Of a stretch of DNA of 28,103 nucleotides, positions 1 through 10,632 are shown piece after piece (position 1 is the stretch's first letter; every line of letters begins with the position of its first letter). The notes beneath the pieces were generated by a model. That model searched no databases. It worked only from the letters and a program-made list of their open reading frames with translations, and had not been told where the DNA came from. The stretch comes from Alectoria sarmentosa (lineage: Eukaryota > Ascomycota > Lecanoromycetes > Lecanorales > Parmeliaceae). The translations under genes were made by a program, and so were the position numbers. Location: contig WOGZ01000395.1 in NCBI GenBank assembly GCA_009733775.1, positions 1 to 28,103 of the forward strand. The letters run 5' to 3'.

Positions 1-232
1 TGTTGAAAACATGTTGAAAACATGTTGAGAACAAAAACATGTTGAGAATAAAAACATATTGAAAATATGTTGAGAACAAAAACATGTTTAAAATATGTTG
101 AAAACATGTTGAAAACATGTTGAAAATATATTGAAAAGGAAAAACATGTTGAAAATATATTGAAATTATGTTTAATTTATGTTGAAAATATGTTAAAAAT
201 ATGTTAAAAGCATATTAAAAGTTTATTGAAAG
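1..232. repeat. 11-bp minisatellite at the window edge
   Basis: Tandem units of 11 bp read roughly as gttgaaaacat. They are interspersed with 17-bp variants that carry an extra aaaaca-type insert. The units decay rightwards into gttaaaaatat and attaaaag forms. The array is cut by the left window edge, so its full length is unknown. The unit contains the palindrome acatgt. Similar 11-bp periodicity recurs in the inverted-repeat element at 19068-19731 and near 27966. Confidence 0.85.
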
Positions 233-2974
233 TTTTTTAATAAAAAATTTATATCGCATTTGTTAAAAAATTGTTGAAATAGTATTAAAAATTTGTTATA
301 AAAAACGCAATAATGATATTTTTTGATTAGTTGTTAATTGATTGTTGATTTATTGTTGAAAAAACATTAAATTTAATATACGATTAACATTATAATACGA
401 TTAAATTTCAGATAATAATCTGTTACGTTTAAAATAAAATTAAACAAAATTTAATGTTATTATATTTTCGAAAGATTTTAACAATATTAAAAATCTGTTG
501 AAAAACAGTTATTATAAACAATTATATAAATATTTGTTAACAAAGTATTTAATTATGCTAGTAAACCCTTAAGGTAAAGAATAATTGAAGGTTTTGTAAA
601 AATTTAAAAGATTTCGAATGTTTGTCGTATATAAACGATTCCTTCATTTGTGAAACGAAATCGTTTTTTATCGATAATGTTTTTCGATATTTCGATTGTC
701 GTTTCAATTACAAATTAATTGTTAAAAAATTCTTTGAATAAATCGTGAATTGAATTTCAACGAACGTTTTTATTTAAAATTCAATTAATAAAAAATGAGA
801 TAAAATAAAATAAAATTAATCGATTTTTAATGAATGTAAATCTTTGATATAATGAGCGTCGATTTTTTGTTTCAACGCACGTCGATTTTTTGGTTAATAT
901 TTGAATATCGTAACGAGAAGTCGAATTTTTCGAAATGAATGTAATGTTAAAAAGAAATTATTGTTAAAAATTAAAAAAAAAAAATTTAAAATTTATATCG
1001 TGATATTTGTTCATCTTCTGCGTCTAAATCGATTAATTAATAAGTTATATAATTCGAAATGATTTGATCGTCTTTGTTTTTTGAAAATAGTTAATTTAAT
1101 ATATCACTCATAACGTTATTAAACGTGTGAATTATGTATTCGATGATGTAAATATTTTTATGATATTGACGTTTATAATCGATTCGAAAGGATTTTGTAA
1201 GAGATAAATTTGCAGCCGCTTTATTCGTTGTGAAATTAAAAAAAAAACATAAATAAAATTTTAAAAAAAACCGAAAAAAAAAAAATGATAGAAAAAAAAA
1301 AAAAAAAAAAACATACGATTATATCTTGTCTTCGACTTCATAAGATCTCAAAACATGATTTAAAATCTTTTATAAATATTCGACGTTGTGAGGTTTTTCG
1401 AGTGATTTCATATTAATAAATTTAAAAATAAATTTTTTAATCTTTATTAATATAATGAATCGTAATAATTATATATTTGATTTAATTGTCGGTTTTTTAA
1501 TAATCGAATATGAGAGAGAATTTTAATTTATATTTTATAAAAATATCGTGTAATTTCGATTTGATGAATTGAAAATTTTGAATAAAAAGAATTAATAATT
1601 CTTTTCGAAGAGTTTCGTAATAAATCGTAAATGCATTATCATTGAAAATGTTCGTTATTTGCATTAAAAAATATATATAAAATTATAAAACTTATTTTCG
1701 ATAATAGCGAATTATGTTTTGAAAGAATTTCGAACGTAGAGCTTTAAAAGATATATTGTTTTTAAAAAAAATGCAATATTTTTATTTTTGAAACTTGAAT
1801 CGATAAATAACTCATTTAGAGTATTTTTAGAGAATCGTTTTATTAATCGATCGTGTTAAATGAATTGATTTAATGAGAATTGCGATTGACTCGATTTAGA
1901 AATTATTTTTTTAAAATTAAAAAACGATTAACTAAGGAAAGAAAAATACATGCGAAAATACTTTATAATTAAGACCCTTTTAAAAGTTCTTTTTTGATTG
2001 AAATTGTAAAATGATTGTGTTGATAATGAATGAAATAATTATTATACGATTTGAGATCGACTTTTTCGATTTTTTTATATCGATATCGCGTGTATCGAAT
2101 TTCTTTTTATAAATAATTAATAAATCATAAAATAATGAATAATATAATGTAAGTATTTAACGAGCATTTTCTTTTTTAAAAGAAAGAAGATTTTATGTAA
2201 AAAACTCCTTTTTGAAAAAATATTCTTGTTTTTCGAGCAACGATAATTAAAAATCGATTTCATATTTTAAAGAGATCATTATATTGACGAAAATGATATA
2301 AATTATGATTTCAAAAGTTGATTATATATATAATCAAAATCTGAGGCGAAAATAACGACTTTGAAAATTAATCAAAAATATGTAAGAAAGAAAAAGAAAA
2401 TAAGCGAGAAAAACTCTCAAATAATCGTTTCATTAATTCGAAGATCATTTCATCATATAAGTTAAAAATAAAACTTTTTCAATATCGATTATTTTATTCA
2501 ATTTTGATAGAAAATATAATTTAAACGAAGATTTTCGCTATATTTCTCGAATTATTAACTTAATTTTTATATTTCTTAATTAAAAATCTCGTTTCTTAGA
2601 AGAAAATCTCTAAATATATATAAAAATATATACTTTTTCATATTTTTGTTATAATGTCATTTATTCTCTATTAGAATTTTTAATTACTTTTTTTTAAAAA
2701 AAATATATTATAATTATATAAGCGATTTTTAAATAAGTTTTCTAAAAATAATAATAAAAATTCAGAAAATTCAAATAATTTAAAATAAGTACTCATATTT
2801 ATATTCATAAATATGAATACGACTTAAATATTTTATTCAGAATATAAATATCGAAAAAATATTCTAAATTTCATAAATTTTATTATAGAGATTAAACGAA
2901 CTATTTAATTAAAAGATAATATCTTATTCGTCAGATAATTCGATATAATCTTTTTGACTTATACGAGTTAACTG
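233..2974. other. AT-rich gene-free stretch, no recognisable feature
   Basis: I read this stretch in both directions and found no domain motif and no open frame worth calling. It holds poly-A runs near 1250-1310, a small hairpin near 632-668, and short repeats such as cgtcgatttttt near 857 and 887. Its base composition matches the degraded retrotransposons further right, so it is probably older transposon sequence mutated past recognition. That origin is an inference. Confidence 0.5.
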
Positions 2975-3082
2975 CCGCGATTGTTTAAGATACGTACCAT
3001 CTCATTTTATATCAATCTTCTCTCATAGCATTTCAAAAGCCAGATAGCCTCTCTCATAAATGACTATTTATTTCAAAGTACC
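2975..3082. other. Less degraded pocket of unknown origin
   Basis: C and G rise locally, and CpA, CpT and CpC reappear. This is unlike the flanking DNA, where cytosine survives mostly in CpG. No coding frame or repeat is recognised. It adjoins the lone LTR at 3083 and may be unmutated unique sequence or part of the same insertion. Confidence 0.35.
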
Positions 3083-3200
3083 TATTTATTAAAGTAAAAC
3101 ACTTAGTTGTATTACTCGATCAGTGCTATTAAGGAAAGCGCGACACGAACGCGCACTGGCGCGCACGTGACTATGAAATCTCAAAACTTAACGTTCATGA
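3083..3200 (-). mobile_element. Lone copia-type LTR related to element B
   Basis: From about 3092 the sequence aacacttagttgtatta matches the left ends of both LTRs of element B (15859 and 23596). The match continues through a ggaaagcgcgac block and a cacgtgac motif. Orientation follows element B, minus. Differences from B include transversions, so this is a related subfamily and not a RIP-diverged copy. Both ends are approximate and I found no convincing target-site duplication. It is also clearly less mutated than its surroundings. Confidence 0.6.
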
Positions 3201-3393
3201 TCCCGAATTTAAATGTTCAATTTCGCATCTAATTTCTTATCTTATCATCTTTTAACATACGCGACTAAATGTTTTATAAATTATATTAAATTTTATTTAA
3301 CATTAAATTTTATTAAATTTTATTTTCAAATTGTTTATTAATTTTTAAAAATAAAATATTATTATTATTATCATTTTATATTTATATTATATA

Positions 3394-3524
3394 TATTAAA
3401 AATAAATAAAATATTAAATTAATTAAGTAAGTAATTTGCAATAAAGCGTTTAAATATAAAATATATTAAATTTCGATAAATCTTTCTTGTCTCGATAAAT
3501 CTTTTATATTTAATAATTAACACA
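3394..3524 (-). repeat. 3' LTR of element A
   Basis: Read on the minus strand it begins tgtgttaattatt and contains the repeated aaagatttatcga motif. It aligns over its length with the two 129-bp LTRs of element D (5008-5136 and 14069-14197). Just upstream in element order is the same aaaagtgttaaaa stretch found before the D 3' LTR, which may be the polypurine tract. Confidence 0.7.
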
Positions 3525-4136
3525 TTTTAACACTTTTATATAATCGTATTGTAATTTAAAAAAATTAAAGTGTTGAAATCATCTTTTTCATTTTTTTTAT
3601 TCGAAATATTATATAATTTAAACGTTAAATAAAAAAGTCGAAAAATTTCGAAAAAAGTAATCGAAAACGCTTTATAATCGCTTAAACTTTAAATACGAAA
3701 TTCAAAACTCGCGATATTTAAAATCGAATAAAAATAATAAAAATTCGAAAAAAGAAAATCGAGTATTTTTTTTAAAAAACGATTATGTTTTTTTAAACAT
3801 ATTTGTTATAATATTATATATATATAAATTCATTTTTTAAAAAAAAATCGTTTTTCAACAAATATATTTACAAATTATTTAATGTATATTAAAAATCGAG
3901 TAACATATAATCGAAAAATTAATATAAAATTAATATTCGTATTAAATGAAAAACTTCGAATTGTTTATGCATGTATATATGCGATCGATTGCAAAATTTA
4001 TAAAATCGTTTTAAAAATTAATGCTTAATAATAATAATTAATAAAATATATATAAATTGCGATCGACATATTGCGATGATAATGATAATAATAATAATAA
4101 CGTTTTAAGACGCGAATGTAATAATTATAATAACGC

Positions 4137-4352
4137 TTAAAAGCATTTAAAAATTATAATATTAAAATTTTCTCGCGAATAATTAAGCAAATTTGACGAT
4201 AACGATCTTTTAAATAACGATATAATTTTCAAATTTGAATCGAACGTAAATATAAGTTTTTCGAAAAGAAGTTTACAAATTTCGTAATATATAATGCAAT
4301 AATAACAAATTAATTTTAAATCGAATTTTAATAAATTGAAAATTTTGCGCAT
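4137..4352 (-). CDS. Open frame downstream of RNase H, element A
   Basis: This is a 71-codon sense-strand frame beginning MRKIFNLLKF, placed after the RNase H end of element A. The same frame is open in element D (13046-13351) and element B (16927-16766). All three share a core with paired Tyr residues, then Leu/Cys-Lys/Glu-Leu and a FDSNLK motif. It has no recognised domain. Copia elements normally end shortly after RNase H, so an extra 3' frame would be unusual. The alternative is 3' untranslated sequence that stays open because it holds few codons that RIP turns into stops. The protein is probably not made from this copy. Confidence 0.35.
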   Translation of the reverse strand: MRKIFNLLKFDLKLICYYCIIYYEICKLLFEKLIFTFDSNLKIISLFKRSLSSNLLNYSRENFNIIIFKCF

Positions 4353-4499
4353 AACACGTTAAGATTAATATTTGAGATTTTACGAATAAATTTAATCGAT
4401 TATTCGTAATATAAAGATTAATTAAACGAGAAAACTCTCATAAAAGCGAGAAAAAAAAACATTTATTTTTAAAAGATGTTTTAAATTTATTTTATTTCA

Positions 4500-4855
4500 T
4501 AAGCGTGATTCGATGTTAATAAGTTTGCGAAACAATTCGAATTTGTTTTTATAAAAAGTTTTAATAAAATCGTCGACGATTTGCTTATCAATAAAAACGT
4601 ATTATAAATTAACATTATTATTAACGATTTAATCGCGTATTTAATAATATTAAATATTACTTTATTTAATATAATTATAATATTAAAAAAATTTGAATAA
4701 ACGCAATTGCGTTTTAATTATTATTATAAATAATAATCGTTTAAAGTGCCTTATTAAAACGATTTTTTTTTTAAAAAAAATTATAATTAAATGACTTTTT
4801 TAATGATTTGCGTTTAATCGATGTATTTATTAAAATTTAAATTATATAACAAATT
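4500..4855 (-). pseudogene. RNase H end of copia pol, element A
   Basis: The minus strand carries the sequence that in elements B and D encodes the C-terminal part of the copia RNase H. The segment around 4690-4750 aligns with 17325-17390 (B, reversed) and 12640-12700 (D). The region is more mutated than in B and no continuous frame survives. It stops abruptly near 4855, where the inverted E remnant begins. Assignment rests on alignment to the other two copies, not on its own translated motifs. Confidence 0.65.
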
Positions 4856-4859
4856 ATAT

Positions 4860-4946
4860 AACGAGCGCTTTGCGCTTATAACATAAATCGCACTTTTCTT
4901 TATAATAATTTTAATATAATATAGTGTTTTATATTATATTTTTAAA
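4860..4946 (+). repeat. Truncated 5' LTR of element E
   Basis: The sequence from acgagcgctttgcgc to the end aligns with positions 36-125 of the element B LTR read on the minus strand, including the acataaatcgcactttt block. The first 35 bases of the LTR are missing at the junction with element A. An inverted copy of a related LTR lies at 3083-3200. Confidence 0.75.
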
Positions 4947-4962
4947 AATTATAAACTCGCAA
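4947..4962 (+). promoter_or_regulatory. Primer-binding site of element E
   Basis: aattataaactcgcaa follows the LTR end directly. It aligns with the element B site ggttatgagttcgagc if several G-to-A changes are allowed. It is the weakest of the four matching primer sites and is called mainly from position. Confidence 0.5.
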
Positions 4963-5007
4963 TTGTTAAACGATTGTTATAAATATAATTTGTTTATTTA
5001 ATTAAAA

Positions 5008-5136
5008 TATGTTAATTATTTAAAACATGAAAGATTTGTCGAAATAAGAAAGATTTATCGAGACTTAACATATTTTATATCTAAATGCTCTATTATAAAT
5101 TATTTAATCAATTAAATATTTCATTAATTTTTAATA
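5008..5136 (+). repeat. 5' LTR of element D
   Basis: It aligns end to end with 14069-14197, both 129 bp. It begins tatgttaatt, from tgtgttaatt, and ends in ata where aca is expected; both changes fit RIP transitions. Inside is a duplicated aagaaagatttatcga motif. The first half of the LTR is bounded by an inverted pair (tgttaa...ttaaca), so it could fold as a hairpin. Confidence 0.75.
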
Positions 5137-5155
5137 AATTATGAGTTCGAAATCG
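5137..5155 (+). promoter_or_regulatory. Primer-binding site of element D
   Basis: aattatgagttcgaaatcg starts at the first base after the LTR. It matches the element B primer site (ggttatgagttcgagctta) at most positions, and its first two differences are G-to-A. The complement has the anticodon-loop look of initiator tRNA-Met (ctcataa), suggesting priming by a tRNA 5' half, as in Drosophila copia. Confidence 0.65.
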
Positions 5156-5719
5156 CGAGTATTCGTTTAATATTATTTATTTATTATTTATAAATCAATT
5201 AACTCATTAATTAAATGTATAAAAGAAGTTTTTTAAAAGTTGAGTCGCAATGTCAAAATCTAACGATAAAACAATTTATTCACTTTATAATAATTGCGCA
5301 ACAACTTTTCTAAATCTATTTATCACATATGATTATTTTTATTAATAAATCGTGAAGCGTTAATTATAATTATTATAAAAACAATTTACTTTTAAAGAAT
5401 TGCGATTAATTATTTATCAACTTTAATTTTTAAATAATAAATTATACTCACAGCGCAAAGATCGAATATTTTTTAAAAAATTACTTATTTAATTTTATAA
5501 ATCATCACAATTTCTTATTTAAAGAATGAAAAATTGAGATTGAATCTAATTAAACGCGTATTACTTTCATCAATCGATTAAACGTTATTAAATAATATCA
5601 TTTCGTTATTTATGAAATTTATAATGAATAAAAAAATTCGCAAATACGTTGCAAATTTTACTTCATAATTGTTATCATAATATTAATTATTAAATTGTTT
5701 TTAATAAAATATTAAGTTA
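5156..5719. other. Leader of element D before the small LTR insertion
   Basis: AT-rich sequence between the primer site and the inserted element, with no recognisable domain. It continues after 7604 toward gag. The pentamer aaatc at 5720-5724 is the left target-site duplication of the inserted element. Confidence 0.5.
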
Positions 5720-5724
5720 AAATC

Positions 5725-5951
5725 TGTTAAAAAATATATGATAAATATTATATGTGAGTTAATTAAGTATATAAGAAACACGGGGGAATCGTGTTTTTAA
5801 GCTTATTCGTCAAGACAATGTTAAGACACGACTGGTTTTAGAGCTGACCTTAAGGCTGACTTTAGGGCTGACCTTACGTACATTACGCAAAAGACTGATT
5901 TTCAACATTTTTCTACAGCGTCAAAAGATAACGTATACGATTATCTTAACA
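5725..5951 (-). repeat. Left LTR of the small non-coding element (3' LTR)
   Basis: 227 bp, aligning with 7361-7599 throughout. It is 12 bp shorter because it has one fewer unit of an internal ctgaccttaagg-type tandem repeat. In element orientation this is the 3' LTR. Confidence 0.9.
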
Positions 5952-5964
5952 CTTTTTCACAACG
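5952..5964 (-). promoter_or_regulatory. Polypurine tract of the small LTR element
   Basis: On the minus strand the bases next to the LTR read cgttgtgaaaaag, a purine run ending at the LTR boundary. This is the expected position for a plus-strand primer and supports the minus orientation. Confidence 0.6.
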
Positions 5965-7200
5965 ATACATTATAATGCTTTAATATAAAAACGTTTTTTC
6001 GCTTTATAATACGAAAAGCTTAATAAAAATTTGAGAGATATCGCTTTAATGTAAAAACTTACTTTTCTTAATAATACGAAATATTACCCGAATATAAAAA
6101 CTTATTTTTCTTTATAATATAAAAAGCTTAATAATAATTTGAGACTTGACGCCTTAATATAAGAATTTATTTTTCTTTTTAATACGAAAGTTTAATTATT
6201 ACAACGATACATTACGATATTTTAATATAAAAACTTTTTTCGCTTTATAATACGAAAAACTTAATAAAAATTTGAAAAATATCATTTTAATATAAAAACT
6301 TGTTTCTTTCTTTAATACGAAAACTTGATTAAAATTTGAAAATTGTTATTTTGATGTAAAAACTTATTTTTCTTTATAATATAAGAAATTGCTTTAATGT
6401 AAAAACTGGTTTTTCTTTATAATATAAAAAATTTAATAATAATTTAAGATTTAACATCTTAATTAAAGACGTGATCCCCTTTATATGAAAAACTTAATTC
6501 AAAATAAAAACTTGTTTCTTTTAATAATATAAGAAATTACTTTAATGTAAAGATTTATTTCTCTTATAATATGAAAAATTCAATAATAATTTGAGATTTA
6601 ACGTCTTAATCAGAGGCGTTTCTCATATTATTTTGAAAAACTCTTAAGACTTAATTCTCTTGTTTATAAAAAGTTCGATAAATTTAAAACTTTTTCCCCT
6701 TTTTATTATGAAGAGCTCAATAGAAAATAAAGATTTATTTCTCTTTTTTATCACAAAAAACTCGTTGAATTCGAGACTTATGCGATATTCGATAATATAA
6801 AACGAAATACTTTATGCGAAGAGATTTATTGCTCGATAATATAAAACGAAATGCTTTATGCAAAGAGATTTATTGCTTATATAAAGAAATTAAATATCTT
6901 ATATAAAGAAACTAAATGTCTTATATGAAAAAACTTAATTCGATATTTTATAATTATATTTGAAAAAAAATAAAATGTTCGATGATATAAAACGAAATGC
7001 TTTATACGAAGAAGTTTAAAAAAATGAAATGTTCGATAATATGAAACGAAATGCTTTATGCGAAGAAATTTATTGCTCGATAATATAAAACGAAATGTTA
7101 TATGCGAAGAAACTTATTGCTTATATAAAGAAATTCAATATTTTATATGAAGGAATTAAATATTTTATAAAAAGACTTAATTCGATATTTTTTATATTTG
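5959..7200. repeat. Degenerate tandem repeats forming the TRIM interior
   Basis: From 5959 to about 6600 a unit of roughly 60 bp recurs with the pattern taatataaaaactt, ttctttataata, cgaaaagcttaata, atttgaga. A higher-order copy of about 242 bp starts with acaacgatacatta at 5959 and at 6201. From about 6785 to 7130 another unit, near 47 bp, recurs as cgataatataaaacgaaat followed by gctttatgcgaagaga. No frame is open across them. Such an interior can expand or shrink without loss of mobility because the element encodes nothing. Confidence 0.75.
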
Positions 7201-7342
7201 AATTGCGATAGCTTAATTCGTCGAAAATTACGAATCAAAAAAAACGAGCTGTCGCAATATAATAATAATCTGTCAAATTATTATTAATAAAATATTTATA
7301 TAAAAAATGCGATTTGAATAAATGTTATTCTTTTAATCGTCA

Positions 7343-7360
7343 CAAATCGAACTTATAATC
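7343..7360 (-). promoter_or_regulatory. Primer-binding site of the small LTR element
   Basis: On the minus strand the bases right after the 5' LTR read gattataagttcgatttg. This matches the element B primer site (ggttatgagttcgagctt) with two G-to-A changes in the first half, an identical agttcga core, and two differences near the end. The shared site links this element to copia-type priming. Confidence 0.65.
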
Positions 7361-7599
7361 TATTAAAAAATATATGATAAATATCATATATGAGTTAATT
7401 AAGTATATAAGAAACACGAGAGAATCGTATTTGTAAGCTTATTTGTCAAGACAATATCAAAATACGATTAATCTTAAAGCTGGCCTTAAGATTGATTTTA
7501 AGATTAACTTTAAGGTTAACCTTACGTACGTTACGTAGAAGACTGATTTTCAACATTTCTTTACAACGTTAAAAGATAACGTATACGATTATTTTAACA
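7361..7599 (-). repeat. Right LTR of the small non-coding element (5' LTR)
   Basis: 239 bp, starting tatta and ending ttaaca on the plus strand. It carries an extra 12-bp unit of the internal aagattgatttt/aagattaacttt repeat relative to the left LTR. In element orientation this is the 5' LTR. Confidence 0.9.
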
Positions 7600-8159
7600 A
7601 AATCAATAACGATAACGAGTCGTTTATAACAACGAGCATTTCGTTATAAAACACGACTTTTATTATATTAACGATCGTTGTTATATTAACGACTTTCGTA
7701 TCAATTATAATTAAAAAAAGCATAAAAGATTTTTAAATATTTCTTCTGATTTTAATTTCCAAGCATTAAAAGATGTAATCACATTTATTAATTACATTTC
7801 TCGTCGAGACAAATTTAAACGCTTTAAACATTATCCTTTTTTTTATAAATCAAAATAAATTTAAACGTCTTCGCAATTTCACGTTTTTTATATTTTTAAA
7901 CATCTTTTAAAAAGAATTTCGAGCTCAATTCAAAAATCCTTGATCGATAAAACGCATTTTCGAACGCGATTTCCCTCTTTATAATTAAATATTAAATCAA
8001 ATTTATCATTAATTCAAAACGCGTTCGAAAAGCAAAGGGCGTAATTACGTATTTATTTATTTATTTAATAATATTATAATTCTCGCAATTTTATTCGCGA
8101 ATCCTTTTTCGAATTAATTGATAACGAGAATCTCTTTAAAATTATCGTTCAGTCTATTA

Positions 8160-9310
8160 AATTCAATTCTTTTATTAACATTTAAATCTTTCGTGCTCTT
8201 AATAACATATCGAAATTATTATCATATTTAAAAAAATCGTCGATATGAAATTTAATGATGATTTTTCGTTTTATATTAAAAAGTTTGAAAAATTTAAAGG
8301 TTTTCAGATATGATTTCGAGAAATGAGATAATTTTTTACGTCGTAACGTTTTATCAAGTTTATCAAAATAAAACAAAATGAGACTTTTATTATATTTATT
8401 AATTTTGAAAATATTTCATTTAACGAGTTTACGATAATAATCGATGCCGTCGAAAAAAAACGAATTAAATAAAATTTAAAACATAAACTTTATATCAACA
8501 TCATCAAAAATCGTTTTAATAATAATTTGTTTATAAATTATAAAGACGAGATTAATGCGCATATTTTATGAAATATTATTTATAAAAATAATAAGCTTAA
8601 AAGCTTCGATACATTTAATGATTTATATTATTAATTATCTAAATTAAATTTTAATGAATGTAAAAATATAATTGATTTTGTCGCTCGTCTTAAAAGCATT
8701 TATAATAATATTATAAATTTATCATTTAAATTAAGATTCAAAATCTGTTTTTTTATTTTTTTTATACGAGTTTAAATAAAGCGAATAACGTTTATTTCAT
8801 TTATTATATTCAAAATCATAAATTTATAAATAATGTTAATATCGAGATAATTTATTCATTAAAATACGTTATTACTCGATTTATTCAAATAATGATTTTT
8901 TTTAAACGTTAAGAGTTTATTTATGCGTTCGTCGCTTAACGTCTCTCTCATTTTAAAATTTTAACTTTAAAACATATTATTATTATTAAATCTCAAAAGG
9001 ACGCTATATATGATTTTAATAATAAAATCATTTAAAAACTCGTTAAATATTGCATTTATTATAAAAAATATTATCATATCAAAAAAGAATACGATCAATT
9101 CTTTAATAAAAATCGTTAAAATAATTTTAATAACAACTTTAACGACGATAACGATAAAAAAAATAACGATAATAATAATAAAAATAACGATGATGATAAA
9201 TTTAAAAACAAAAAGAATGATAACCGAAAAAATGTTTTTAATAACAACAAACGTCGTTGCAAAGATCGTAATTTTATTAAATCTTTTAATAATCAAAAAA
9301 AATCATGATT
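8160..9310 (+). pseudogene. gag: Gag region of element D with eroded zinc knuckle
   Basis: This encodes the nucleocapsid precursor of the copia element, now without any usable frame. The clearest trace is at 9051-9092, which translates as CIYYKKYYHIKKEY. This fits a C-x2-C-x3-G-H-x4-C zinc knuckle in which the second and last Cys have become Tyr (TGY to TAY) and the His is kept. It is followed by an Asn/Asp/Lys-rich tail typical of the gag end before protease. The start codon cannot be placed. Overlapping plus- and minus-strand frames at 8967-9324 are shadows of this low-complexity stretch. Confidence 0.6.
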
Positions 9311-9339
9311 GTCTTCACGATTAAAATAAATAATTTATT

Positions 9340-9625
9340 ATTTTCGCGATAAACGATAAATTGTGTTTATTTTCAACATTTTACGTTTAATAAAAATTCC
9401 TTCATGCAATATCGCGCTCTCGATTTCGAATTAAACGATATTCGTTTTATTAAAAATATTGAAAACGCTCGCATTTTTATTGATATCAACAAAATACGCA
9501 TTAATATCATCATCGATAATTAAGAAAAAACTTATCTTCATAAATGTTTTTTATGTTTTAAATCTTTTTTTGAGTTTAATCTTTTAAAGATAATTAATGC
9601 GTAATAACATTTAAATGAAATTTAT
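9340..9625 (+). pseudogene. Aspartic protease region of element D
   Basis: It lies between the zinc knuckle and integrase, where copia protease belongs. The frame reads NCVYFQHFTFNKNSF, which resembles the segment after the catalytic Asp (D-S-G-C...H-M/F). The catalytic Asp appears changed to Asn and the preceding Trp to a stop. The better preserved protease of element B (20755-21156) shows the same layout. Identification is from position and this short match only. Confidence 0.45.
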
Positions 9626-9904
9626 GTAAAACGATATCGAGTTTGATAATCGTGATATTATTATTTAATTACAAAATAACAATTTTATTGTTTACGTTTA
9701 TAAAAGTTTAATTAAATTTTGATTGTTTTCAAACAATCGTTAATGTTTATATTTATATTTAAATAACATGATATCAAAATCGTTATGCTTTATATTATTT
9801 TAAAATATAAAAAACATTTCAATTTTATGAATAACGTTATCTCTTTGTTAATTTATTTCGATTTTTTCTTTTCAAATTCAGATCTTAAGTTTATGCCGCG
9901 CAAA

Positions 9905-10632
9905 ATTAACGATTAAATTCTCAATTTATAATATGCTCGAATAAATTATTTGAAACATTAAAACGTTCGTAAATTAATTAAATTATTCAAAAACATCGAC
10001 TTAATCAAAATTGTCGTTAATAAAAAATCTTATATTTCGTGCGTAATCAAAAAAGCGTAAAAAGCGTCACATAAATCTCATATTCGTTTTAAAAAAAATC
10101 TTTGAATTTAATTTATAACGATGTTTACGATTTCATTATTCTCCGCGAACGTTTTAATAATAAATATTATATTATTTTTATTAATAATTAAGATAAACGT
10201 TTTGAGATTAAAATCATCGAGCATAAAAACGAAATCTTTTTTATTTTCAAACGTTATCAAATTAAAAATCAATACGAAAATGTTATTATTAAACATCTTC
10301 GAATTAATTATAATAACGAATATAAAAAATTTAATTTTAATATTTATCGTGTTAATTATAATATCACGTAAAAACTTATTCATTTTAAAAATCTTAAATA
10401 AAATGAAATCATCAAACGATTTAATCAAACGCTTTTGAATATTATTAACATTATTATTAAAGATATTAATCTTGATTAAAAATATTAATCAAAACTCGTA
10501 TTAATTATTAATTATCTTCATAATCGAAATCTTATACGATCGCGTAAATTTATTTCGTATCAAGTTTATATGAATTATAAATCTCATTTAAATTATATAC
10601 GTCGCATTGAAATTTTAAACTTTATTATTTTA
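9905..10632 (+). pseudogene. GAG-pre-integrase and integrase of element D
   Basis: Integrase inserts the cDNA copy into the genome. About 9905-10075 gives a GAG-pre-integrase zinc segment, with ISCVIKKA near its end. The core starts near 10126 (YDFII). The first catalytic site reads HLRINYNNEY at 10294-10323, the copia L-R-x-D-N-G-G-E-Y block with the Asp as Asn. The second block reads NEIIKRFNQTLLN from 10403, matching N-G-x-x-E-R-x-N-x-T-L, with the catalytic Glu as Lys. Both changes are G-to-A. The frame is long but broken by stops at former Trp/Gln codons. The ORFs on both strands at 10108-10438 are shadows of this region. Confidence 0.8.

Larger units (their letters stand above)
3394..4855 (-). 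mobile_element. Copia element A, 5'-truncated copy
   Basis: This is the 3' part of a Ty1/copia retrotransposon read on the minus strand. In element order it holds the end of RNase H (about 4850-4500), a downstream open frame (4352-4137), a 3' non-coding part, and a 3' LTR (3524-3394). Each part aligns with the matching part of element D (plus strand, 12600-14197) and element B (minus strand, 17450-15968). Gag, protease, integrase and most of reverse transcriptase are missing. The truncation abuts the truncated 5' LTR of element E near 4855, so two broken elements meet there in opposite orientation. Confidence 0.8.
5725..7599 (-). mobile_element. Small non-coding LTR retrotransposon (TRIM-like), TSD aaatc
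   Basis: This is a complete 1,875-bp element bounded by direct LTRs of 227 bp (5725-5951) and 239 bp (7361-7599). Both LTRs end in an inverted tgtta/taaca pair; in the right LTR the first bases read tatta. The pentamer aaatc flanks it on both sides (5720-5724 and 7600-7604). A primer site like that of elements B and D abuts the right LTR on the minus strand, and a purine run abuts the left LTR, so it reads on the minus strand. The 1.4-kb interior has no open frame and consists largely of degenerate tandem repeats. It matches the definition of a terminal-repeat retrotransposon in miniature, mobilised in trans, and sits in the leader of element D. Confidence 0.88.

Noticed and set aside
1..232. 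Possible telomeric or CRISPR-type array
   Set aside because: Units are 11 and 17 bp, degenerate, without unique spacers, and do not resemble TTAGGG-type telomere repeats.
8967..9324. Overlapping open frames of about 105 codons on both strands
   Set aside because: Low-complexity Ile/Lys/Thr or Phe/Val strings over the Asn/Asp-rich gag tail of element D; the zinc-knuckle frame is a different one.
10108..10438. Open frames of about 105 codons on both strands
   Set aside because: Both are shadows of the element D integrase, whose motifs lie in a third frame.
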